NCBI GenBank assembly: GCA_027315315.1
Contig: DAHUYG010000056.1
Coordinates: 1-37,927, forward strand
Reading direction: 5' to 3'
Source of the DNA: Acidimicrobiaceae bacterium
GTDB taxonomy: Bacteria; Actinomycetota; Acidimicrobiia; Acidimicrobiales; RAAP-2
Length of the DNA: 37,927 bases
Below are positions 31,861 through 37,927 of this stretch, one piece after another; position 1 is the stretch's first letter, and each line of letters starts with the position of its first letter. The notes beneath the pieces are model-generated. The model ran no database searches. It was given only the letters and a program-made list of their open reading frames with translations, and had not been told where the DNA came from. Made by a program: the position numbers and the translations under genes.

Positions 31861-33084
31861 TCAGGCGACCGGCGCCAGTTGCGCGAGACGGGTCGCCACT
31901 GCCGCCTTCACGGCGGGGGCCGAGGCGTGCTCGACGCGTTTGGTGAGCGATCGAATGAGCCCGAGGAAGGTCCGTTCAAAGTATGCACTCGAGTATCCGG
32001 CGAGGTGCCGGCCGACCGCCGCCCGCCAGTCGGCCTCGGGAAGGAGCCCGGAATCCGTGGGGATCGTGGGCTGCCCGGGCAAGGCCGGATCGAGATAGTC
32101 GGCAAAGGTCCGGATCCTCGACTCGAGCAAGGCAACATCGCCCGTCGGCACGGTCGCTCCAAGGCCCGCCATGATGTTGGGCAGGTTGCCAGCCGCGTAG
32201 GCGATGACGAATCTCCCGAAGCCGTAGGCCTCGACCACCGGCACGCAGTAGCCCTCGTGGTAGGACGGAATCACGAGGGCGTCCGAACGTGAGAGCAGAT
32301 CGCCGAGGGCGGCGTCGTCGGGGGCCCAGACGATCTCGATCGTGTCCGGGTGCGCCTCGGCCGCCCCCTTCATCGCGTCCATGAGGGCGGGATCGGAGAA
32401 GCGGGGGTCCCCCGCCAGTGTGAAGTGGCACCGGGTCTCGCCGTCCGAGAGCATCCGCTCGGCCACCTCCAGCATGTCGGCGATGCCCTTGGCCCGGACG
32501 AAACGGCCGAGGTAGAGGAAGCGCACGGGGCCGGGGTGGGTATGCAGTGGCGCCACCGGGCCCGAGGGGACGATCGCCGGGGGCAGGTGCAACACAGACA
32601 GCTTTTCGTCGGGGACCTCGGCAGCGCGAGCCATCTCGACGTTCAACTCGCTCACACACGCCACATGGGTCGCCCGGAGAAGGTTCCGCCGCTGGTCGTG
32701 CGACCGCTGGACGGCCGCTCGCATGGAGGGGACCTCGACGAGCTCAACGGGGGTCGAGTTGTGCTCGATGGCCAGGATCGGCTTCTCGGGGGGGATCAGG
32801 TGGATGGATTCGAAGAGCTCGTAGTACATGCCCTCCTCGAAGATGTGGAGGTCCGCGTCCCAGAACTGGTGGTGACCGAGAAGTTGGCCGATCGTCGGGC
32901 ACTCGATGAACTCGGGACCCGGGTCGTCGATCGACTGGGCGAACACCGTGAGCTCGATCGGCGCCCCGAGGTCGATGAGCCTCCGCAGCGCCTCGAGCTT
33001 GTGGAGCAGGCTCCAGGACACCGCGTCCCGTCGGACCACGATCCCGGCATAGAGGGCGATCCGGAGCGCCTTTGTCGAGGTCAC
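31861..33084 (-). CDS. GT4-family glycosyltransferase
   Basis: A 407-residue GT-B enzyme. The GTG at 33084 has a GGGGAG ribosome site 5 nt upstream, 25 nt after the stop of the methyltransferase gene. The N-terminal domain (ALRIALYAGIVVRRDAVSW to about residue 180) would bind the acceptor. The C-terminal domain has VRFLYLGRFVRAKGIADMLEVAERM, FTLAGDPRF and the EX7E motif in SYHEGYCVPVVEAYGFG, which binds the nucleotide-sugar phosphates. It has no membrane span. It most likely adds a sugar to a surface glycan, working with the methyltransferase encoded just upstream. The sugar and acceptor are unknown. Confidence 0.9.
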   Translation of the reverse strand: MTSTKALRIALYAGIVVRRDAVSWSLLHKLEALRRLIDLGAPIELTVFAQSIDDPGPEFIECPTIGQLLGHHQFWDADLHIFEEGMYYELFESIHLIPPEKPILAIEHNSTPVELVEVPSMRAAVQRSHDQRRNLLRATHVACVSELNVEMARAAEVPDEKLSVLHLPPAIVPSGPVAPLHTHPGPVRFLYLGRFVRAKGIADMLEVAERMLSDGETRCHFTLAGDPRFSDPALMDAMKGAAEAHPDTIEIVWAPDDAALGDLLSRSDALVIPSYHEGYCVPVVEAYGFGRFVIAYAAGNLPNIMAGLGATVPTGDVALLESRIRTFADYLDPALPGQPTIPTDSGLLPEADWRAAVGRHLAGYSSAYFERTFLGLIRSLTKRVEHASAPAVKAAVATRLAQLAPVA

Positions 33085-33109
33085 TGCCGCTCCCCTGCGG
33101 CTCGTGGTG

Positions 33110-33961
33110 TCAAGCCTCGGAGGTCCCGCTCCGGCGGTAGCCGACGACCTCCATCTCGTAACACATGCCGTTGCGGCGGGCGAAGGCCCGCATGGCGATC
33201 TCGGCGAGGCCGGCCTCGGCGAGCAGCGTTTGGATCGAGGCCCGGGAAAACCCGTTGAAGTGGAAGTCCCCCTCGTACTCCTGGGACCCGTAGGTGACCT
33301 CGCGCAGTTCCTCGAAGCCAAAGCGGCCGGCCACGTACTCGTTGATCATCGTTTCCATGTCCGGCACCACCGCGACGAAGGCCCCGCCCTCGGCGAGCAG
33401 CGACACCCAGTATGGGAGGAGGACCGTGCGCAGCTGCTCGAGGGGAAAGTGCTCGAGCATGTGCGCCGAGTAGATCTCGGCGACGGTGCCCTTCTCGAAG
33501 GGGAGGTGCCCGACATCGGCCATCACGTCGATCCCCTCGAGGGCCCTCGCGTCGACGTTCAGGTACTCGGCCTTCTTGACGTGGCCGGCGCCGAGGTTGA
33601 GCCGGATAGCGCCGCGCATCCGCTCAAGCTTCTCGGGGTCGAGGATCCGAGACTCGACCTCCTCGTCGTCCACCGCGCCCCGGTGCCCGTAGCGGAGCTC
33701 GAAGAGCACCTCCTTGCGGACGAACTCGACCCGTCGGGCCAGCTCATCGACCGAGTTGTCGAGGTCCCGCTCGCCCGAGCGGTCCCCCAGCTGCCCGAGC
33801 ACGATCGGGAGCGCCCGCTGGAGCCCGTCGAGCTCGGCCCGCACGACGGCCAGCTCGGCGTTGATCCGGCCCAGGTCACGCTGGGTGCGAGCGTCGAGGC
33901 GATGGAGCAGGGGCTGGGTGATCGGGCGGAGCGTGGACTTGACCGCTTGCTTCCAGGTCAT
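33110..33961 (-). CDS. SAM-dependent methyltransferase (class I)
   Basis: A 283-residue protein with a GGAGGA ribosome site before ATG 33961. Residues 1-about 100 are helical and charged (INAELAVVRAELDGLQRALPIV and similar), possibly coiled-coil. The methyltransferase domain has motif I LNLGAG (121-126), VDARALEGIDVMADVGHLPFEKGTVAEIY, the HMLEHF block (167-172), and AEGGAFVAVVPDMETMI. This is the pattern of methyltransferases that act on glycans and quinones. It is followed after 25 nt by a GT4 gene, so the pair probably builds and methylates a surface glycan. It is a full-length paralogue of the protein at 18156-19034 and keeps the catalytic-looking block that the other has lost. Confidence 0.86.
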   Translation of the reverse strand: MTWKQAVKSTLRPITQPLLHRLDARTQRDLGRINAELAVVRAELDGLQRALPIVLGQLGDRSGERDLDNSVDELARRVEFVRKEVLFELRYGHRGAVDDEEVESRILDPEKLERMRGAIRLNLGAGHVKKAEYLNVDARALEGIDVMADVGHLPFEKGTVAEIYSAHMLEHFPLEQLRTVLLPYWVSLLAEGGAFVAVVPDMETMINEYVAGRFGFEELREVTYGSQEYEGDFHFNGFSRASIQTLLAEAGLAEIAMRAFARRNGMCYEMEVVGYRRSGTSEA

Positions 33962-34209
33962 TGCCGGTCCTCCGTGTCGGCGCGACGAGCGCCTCGCCCT
34001 CGGGGATGCGAGGTTACCACCGGAGATTTTGCGCCTTGGCCTGCGAAACTTGCCCTCGTCATGGTGTCGTAACGATCACGCGCGCACATTTCTGCCCCGA
34101 GTTCCCAGGTCGCAAGGGGGCCCGATGGTAGAGTCGGTCGCCCACGAGGTCATGTGTGCTTCCATGGCCCACTCCGAGCAAACCACGACGCTCCCAGGGA
34201 GGCCGCCTC

Positions 34210-36123
34210 ATGGCTCGACGCTCGCGATTTGTCAGCGCGCTGCTTGTCGCCATCGCAATGACCGGCATGCTCGAGATCGTCGCCCAGAGCGCGGTCTCCT
34301 CCCCCGCTGGCGCCGCACTGCCGGGCACGGCCATGCCGCTCCAGGAGTTCGTGAACGACGGGGCGGCCGGGCGCGCCTGGAACGCCTACAACGACACCGC
34401 CTCGTCGGCCGGGCCGAACATCGACGGCCGCCCGAGCCCCATCGCGTACCAGCTCACGGCCACCGTCCACATCTACGGCCGGGCCGCCAACGGCGATCTC
34501 ACCGAGTTCATCAACGACGGGGCCGGAGGGCGCCTCTGGAACTCCTACGACCTGACCCAGATCACCCAGGGCCCGACCATCGCCAGTGACCCCGACGCCA
34601 CCTTCTACGGGCCGATCGTGCACGTCTATGGCACCGCCTCCAACGGGGATCTCATCGAGTTCGTGAACGACGGGGCCGGAGGGCGCCTCTGGAACTCCTA
34701 CGACCTGACCTCGATCGCCAACGGGCCGGGGATCGGCGGGGACGCCACGCCCATCGTGAACGGCACCGTCGACCGCATCTACGCCCGCAGCACCAGCGGC
34801 GACCTGGTCGAGTACATCAACGACAGCGCGAACGGGCAGCTCTGGAACTCCTACGACCTGACCCAGCTCTCCTCGGGGCCCCAGATCGAGGGCGACCCCA
34901 ACCCGATCCTCACCGGCTCCACCGTGCACGTCTATGCCGCCTCGACCACCGGGAACCTCATCGAGTTCGCAGGCAGCGGCCAGAGCTGGTCCGCCACCGA
35001 CATGACCGCCACCACGTCGGGCCCTGCGGTGACCGGCCGTCCCAGCCCCGTCGTGGACGCCAACGGGGTGATCGACGTGTTCGCCCGGAACACGAGCGGC
35101 GCCCTCGAGGAGTTCTCGAGCAACAACGGCCACTGGAGCGCCTACAACCTGGGCGGGAGCGTGGTCGGCGACCCCTCGGCGATAACCCAGGGCAGCGCCA
35201 TCGACGTCTTCTCCCAGGTCTCGGGAGGTGCGCTCGCCGACTTCTCGGGCAGCGCCGGGAGCCAGAGCTACGGCCAGACCAACCTCTCGGCCACCGCCGG
35301 CGGGCCGACCATCGGGGGTGACCCCGGGGCCCTCCTCTATCTCGGCAAGTCCATCCACGTGTATGCCGGCGGCCCGCCGCCGGCCACCCCGCCGACGGGG
35401 GTCGGCCTCTACGGGCTGGTGCCCGGGGCCCAGACCTCCCAGGCCATCGAGGACAACTGGCCGATCATCGGCGACACCGGGGCGCTCGGCACCCAGACCG
35501 CCCCCTACACCGGGATGAACACCGGGGCCGACCTCGCGACCGGCCAGGCCATCGCGGCCTCGGGCAAGCGGGTGACCTGGCTCTCCTTCTGGACGGTGAG
35601 CGGCCCGCAGAACGCCGACGGCACGCCGTGCACGACGAGCACCTGCTACTACAACGACGCGGTGGGGGCCGGGCAGTACGTGGCCCATACGATCGACTCG
35701 TACGCCTCCCAGGGCCTCGGCCTGAAGCCGGACTGGGTGATCCTGGACCCCGAGGGCTTCCCCGACAACCACTCTGGCCTCGACAGCGGGGCGGGGGCCA
35801 CCGACGCCAACTGGTCGAGCTTCCTCACCGGCTGGGCCAACGGGATCACCTCGGTCGACCCCTCCCTGCACCCGGGCTTCTACGCCGACCAGTACGAGTA
35901 CATCACCTTCGACCTCGCCACCATCCAGCTCCCGGCCTTCGTCGCGGTGGCCTTCCCGAGCCCGGTGGCCGAGCTCCCGAGCCCGGCCAACAACGTGGCG
36001 GGGTTCATCGCCTTTGGGGCCACATGCCCGGCGTCCTCCGAGGAGAGCACCCTCGCCAACCCGCCCTGGAGCGGCTCGTACAACACGCTCCAGTTCGCCG
36101 GCGGTGCCTACTGCGGCCCGTAG
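34210..36123 (+). CDS. Secreted seven-repeat beta-propeller lectin-like protein with GH25-like C-terminal domain
   Basis: A 637-residue exported protein. ATG 34210 has a GGGAGG ribosome site, and a TAGAGT box at 34129-34134 may be its -10. The signal peptide is ARRSRF plus ALLVAIAMTGML, ending SSPAGA. Residues about 45-395 contain seven repeats of about 50 residues built around HVYGTASNGDLIEFVNDG and GRLWNSYDLT, the size and number expected for a seven-bladed propeller of the fucose-lectin type. Repeats 2-4 are spaced by exactly 153 bp in DNA and share long near-identical stretches. After a Pro-rich hinge (PPPATPPTG), residues about 405-637 resemble a GH25-like/DUF1906 barrel, with D513 and E515 in WVILDPEG. 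The protein has no CWB2 repeats. It may bind a glycan through the propeller and cleave or recognise it through the barrel. Both domain calls are by pattern, and the function is inferred. Confidence 0.78.
   Translation: MARRSRFVSALLVAIAMTGMLEIVAQSAVSSPAGAALPGTAMPLQEFVNDGAAGRAWNAYNDTASSAGPNIDGRPSPIAYQLTATVHIYGRAANGDLTEFINDGAGGRLWNSYDLTQITQGPTIASDPDATFYGPIVHVYGTASNGDLIEFVNDGAGGRLWNSYDLTSIANGPGIGGDATPIVNGTVDRIYARSTSGDLVEYINDSANGQLWNSYDLTQLSSGPQIEGDPNPILTGSTVHVYAASTTGNLIEFAGSGQSWSATDMTATTSGPAVTGRPSPVVDANGVIDVFARNTSGALEEFSSNNGHWSAYNLGGSVVGDPSAITQGSAIDVFSQVSGGALADFSGSAGSQSYGQTNLSATAGGPTIGGDPGALLYLGKSIHVYAGGPPPATPPTGVGLYGLVPGAQTSQAIEDNWPIIGDTGALGTQTAPYTGMNTGADLATGQAIAASGKRVTWLSFWTVSGPQNADGTPCTTSTCYYNDAVGAGQYVAHTIDSYASQGLGLKPDWVILDPEGFPDNHSGLDSGAGATDANWSSFLTGWANGITSVDPSLHPGFYADQYEYITFDLATIQLPAFVAVAFPSPVAELPSPANNVAGFIAFGATCPASSEESTLANPPWSGSYNTLQFAGGAYCGP
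34513..34863 (+). repeat. 153-bp coding tandem repeats of the propeller
   Basis: The motif starting AACGAC occurs at 34513, 34666 and 34819, exactly 153 bp (51 codons) apart, and each copy is followed by a nearly identical stretch encoding LWNSYDLT. This shows recent amplification or homogenisation of blades. Flanking blades are more diverged. Confidence 0.8.
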
Positions 36124-36141
36124 GCGCCTCGATACGCTGAG

Positions 36142-36687
36142 ATGGTCGTGGACGGTCCCTCCCCTCCCCGCGCTCGCCGCCGTCGCGCCGGCGCCCTCGT
36201 CGGCCTGAGCGTGGCCATGGGCCTGGTCGCAGCCGCCTGCTCGTCGAGTCCCGCCGCGAGCCGCTCGGCAACCACGACGACCAGGCCCGGCCACCGACCC
36301 CATCAGGCCACGACGACCACGGCCAGCACGACCACGACGACGGCGCCGCCCGCCACGACGACCGCTCCCCCGGTCCAGTCCTCGAGCGTCCAGATCGTGA
36401 TCCACGGCTCGGGGGTCGATATCACCTTCGCCAGCTCGGACGTCTCGGGCACGCTCTCGCCCCAGTCCGGAGCGTTCAGCCAGGGCGGGACGGTCTACAC
36501 CTTCACCATCGCCGGGGTGCAGTTCACCGGCGCTCCGGCGACCTCACCAGGCACGGGGGGCCTCATCGGCTCCGTCACGGTCGCGCAGGGTTCGGGGGGA
36601 GCGGCGGTGACCGTCAAGCTCACGAGCCCCGCCGGCAACACCACCTTCGGTCTCGGCCACAACGAGGTCGGGGTCACCTTCTCCTGA
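36142..36687 (+). CDS. Thr-rich lipoprotein of unknown function
   Basis: A 181-residue lipoprotein with an Arg-rich start, the hydrophobic run LVGLSVAMGLVAAAC and lipidated Cys33. It is followed by a Thr/Pro linker (about residues 42-75) and a beta-rich domain of about 105 residues beginning SSVQIVIHGSGVDITF. The first residues are uncertain: ATG 36142 is only 3 nt after a TACGCT box, while GTG 36148 two codons later is 9 nt from it. It starts 18 nt after the stop of the propeller gene and could also be co-transcribed with it. It resembles the group of AMIN-like lipoproteins loosely, but I would not assign it. Confidence 0.66.
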   Translation: MVVDGPSPPRARRRRAGALVGLSVAMGLVAAACSSSPAASRSATTTTRPGHRPHQATTTTASTTTTTAPPATTTAPPVQSSSVQIVIHGSGVDITFASSDVSGTLSPQSGAFSQGGTVYTFTIAGVQFTGAPATSPGTGGLIGSVTVAQGSGGAAVTVKLTSPAGNTTFGLGHNEVGVTFS

Positions 36688-36761
36688 TCCATCCCTCGGG
36701 CGTCACCCCCCGACGAGGTCTCGGGCCCGCCTGACAGTCTCGATCTCACCCTTGTGGCGCT

Positions 36762-36794
36762 GATCCGTCCTCGCCCGGTGGGCGAGGACGGATC
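36762..36794. terminator. Strong bidirectional terminator hairpin
   Basis: GATCCGTCCTCGCCC (36762-36776) and GGGCGAGGACGGATC (36780-36794) are perfect 15-bp arms around a GGT loop. It lies between convergent stops at 36687 (+) and 36802 (-), so it can end both transcripts. Confidence 0.8.
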
Positions 36795-36801
36795 GGATCG
36801 A

Positions 36802-37416
36802 TCAGCTCGAGGCGGGCAGGACGACGATCGAGAGATCGGAGTTGCGCGACCCGGCGATGTTGGTCCTGGTGATGAGGCCCTTCGCTCCCTGGTACTCCCC
36901 CGTGCCGCCGTTCACGGGCATGGTGGTGATCCCGGAGGCGAAGCTCGCGAGGACCTGGTTGGCGGTCACCTTCGACCCGTTGACGGTGATCTCATAGCTG
37001 CACTTCCCCGCCGTCGCGCTCGTGTACGTGCAGGTCAGGCTGTCGGTGGCCATCACCTTGCGGCCGTGCCTGGTGTGGGAGCCGGCGTAGGCCTTGTCGA
37101 CGACGCGGAGCGAGTCGCCCTCCGCCGGCGTCGTGCCTGCGTGCAGGGTCTTTCCGGACGCCGACTTCAGGATCATCGTGGTGGGCTTCACGAAGTAGGT
37201 GAGCGTGACCGCATGCCCGAGCGGAGGGGCCTTCTTTGTCACCGGATGGCGAGGCTTGAGCCGGCCTGCGGTCTTGTCGGTCGCCTTGTGCTTTGGCGCC
37301 TTGGAGGCCCCTGCTGGCCCGGTGCAACCGAGCAGGGTGAGAGCCGCCGAGCCTGCGGCGATCCAGGGGATGGGACGCCCGATTGACGAGAGGGCGCGAC
37401 GAGAACGAGGGTGCAT
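36802..37416 (-). CDS. Lipoprotein with allene-oxide-cyclase/dirigent-like barrel
   Basis: A 204-residue protein. ATG 37416 has a GGAGG ribosome site 7-8 nt upstream. The lipoprotein signal ends ALTLLGC (Cys31), followed by a Lys-rich spacer (SKAPKHKATDKTAGRLKPRH). The C-terminal 130 residues look like an eight-stranded barrel of the AOC/dirigent type: GDSLRVVDKAY, then TCTYTSATAGKCSYEITVNGS, and the GGTGEYQGAKGLIT signature with a final strand NSDLSIVVL. Members of this fold bind hydrophobic ligands or guide radical coupling in plants; bacterial members are mostly uncharacterised. A TATAGGAT stretch at about 37459-37466 on the minus strand could be its -10. The fold call is moderate. Confidence 0.7.
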   Translation of the reverse strand: MHPRSRRALSSIGRPIPWIAAGSAALTLLGCTGPAGASKAPKHKATDKTAGRLKPRHPVTKKAPPLGHAVTLTYFVKPTTMILKSASGKTLHAGTTPAEGDSLRVVDKAYAGSHTRHGRKVMATDSLTCTYTSATAGKCSYEITVNGSKVTANQVLASFASGITTMPVNGGTGEYQGAKGLITRTNIAGSRNSDLSIVVLPASS

Positions 37417-37633
37417 TGGATTGCCTCCGGGAGAGAGCTCGACCGTGGGTGACTCGATCCTATAGGGGGGTCCCCGATGTCGCGCTCGCCCCATTTGCGC
37501 TGGGCCACCACGAGCAAGGCCTCCTAAACCCGTCTGGGGGCAAGGTGGTGGTCCCTAGCCCATCTCTAGCCCCGGGTTCGGAACCTGCTGGGGGAGCACC
37601 CACTCCGCCCTGAGCGGACCCGGGGCCATCCCG

Positions 37634-37660
37634 GCCGATGGGCTCCAGGCGCCCATCGGC
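37634..37660 (-). terminator. Terminator hairpin of the partial CWB2 gene
   Basis: GCCGATGGGC (37634-37643) and GCCCATCGGC (37651-37660) form a perfect 10-bp stem with a 7-nt loop, 16 nt downstream (minus strand) of the TAG stop at 37676-37678. Confidence 0.7.
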
Positions 37661-37675
37661 TACCCCGACGCGCTC

Positions 37676-37927
37676 CTAGCCGACCGCCTGCTGGAGCGCC
37701 GTAAGCACGCTCGGTGCGATCGCAAGCGGGCCGCCGAACACGTAGCCCTGGGCGCCGTGGGAGAGGCTCGCCAGGTAGGGAAGGATCTCAGCGGGCAGCG
37801 GGGTATTCGGATCCACGATCAGCAACGGCCCCGAGCGCCCGCCGGTCGCCATGAAGACGCCACCACCAAGGGCGTCCGTGAAGGTCGCCGACGTCGCGGC
37901 GCCGAAGATCGTCGCCGACGGGAAGAA
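37676..37927 (-). CDS. CWB2-repeat protein, C-terminal end only
   Basis: The frame is open from the window edge to the TAG at 37676-37678, giving the last 83 residues of a protein whose start lies beyond 37927. It contains the end of a CWB2 array: FFPSATIFGAATSATFTDALGGG, MATGGRSGPLLIV, PAEILPYLASL and YVFGGPLAI. It is nearly identical over this length to the C-terminus of the CWB2 protein at 29396-31669, so the two are recent duplicates or have undergone gene conversion. Its N-terminal modules, and so its specific role, cannot be seen. Confidence 0.9.
   Translation of the reverse strand, partial: FFPSATIFGAATSATFTDALGGGVFMATGGRSGPLLIVDPNTPLPAEILPYLASLSHGAQGYVFGGPLAIAPSVLTALQQAVG

Noticed and set aside
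37500-37600. tRNA-like T-arm (GGTTCGGAACC) with CTCCTAA resembling an anticodon loop
   Set aside because: The stems around both loops do not pair, the loop lacks the conserved A, and no acceptor stem can be formed.
1-37927. CRISPR array, insertion sequence, prophage or toxin-antitoxin module
   Set aside because: I found no regularly spaced direct repeats with unique spacers, no transposase or integrase motifs, no terminal inverted repeats, and no small paired toxin/antitoxin genes.

Overview
The window is GC-rich, gene-dense DNA from an actinobacterium. Cell-wall-binding repeat 2 (CWB2) surface proteins, actinobacterial signal peptides and lipoboxes, several apparently leaderless TANNNT promoters and an IdeR/DtxR-like iron box point that way. 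An acid-type sedolisin peptidase and branched-chain (Liv) transport make an acidophilic or soil member of Acidimicrobiia or a relative a reasonable guess, but no marker gene here proves the class.

Layout. 1-707 (-) is the start of an iron-type solute-binding lipoprotein with an IdeR-like box. 899-2770 (+) is a secreted GH25-like protein with CWB2 repeats. 2843-3634 (-) is an enoyl-CoA hydratase. 3874-5535 (+) is a type 1 solute-binding protein, and 5577-6137 (-) a small secreted protein of unknown function. 12804 down to 6264 (-) is a compact Liv operon: a LivH-LivM fusion, then one polypeptide joining an MFS-like membrane domain to LivF-type and LivG-type ATPases, then a LivK-type lipoprotein. 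13272-14840 (+) is an acyl-CoA ligase. 14865-17816 (-) is an S53 peptidase with IPT/TIG and CWB2 domains. 17882-22593 (+) holds a small membrane protein, a methyltransferase-like protein and a giant GT2-GT4-methyltransferase fusion. 22655-24778 (+) is an OmpR-type two-component system.

The most interesting locus is 29246 down to 24722 (-). A 1286-residue single-module NRPS-like enzyme has the architecture of epsilon-poly-lysine synthetase (Pls): adenylation domain, carrier domain, then six membrane segments separating three soluble hexapeptide-rich domains. It overlaps its own Sfp-type phosphopantetheinyl transferase by 4 nt. Its upstream region carries three 8-bp repeats with an exact 11-bp period, the layout used by OmpR/PhoB-family regulators, and the convergent neighbour is such a two-component system. 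A stem-loop lies directly on the start codon. Binding-pocket residues aligned by hand to GrsA read D-A-E-S-I-G-T-V-V-K, which suggests a basic amino acid. Taken together this looks like a regulated system for making a homo-poly(amino acid) or a related amino-acid conjugate at the membrane.

The rest is cell-surface machinery: a second multi-module CWB2 protein (29396-31669, -), a methyltransferase plus GT4 pair (33961 down to 31861, -), a seven-repeat beta-propeller fused to a GH25-like domain (34210-36123, +), a Thr-rich lipoprotein, an allene-oxide-cyclase/dirigent-like lipoprotein, and the C-terminal end of a fourth CWB2 protein running off the right edge. No rRNA, tRNA, CRISPR array, insertion sequence or phage gene was recognised.
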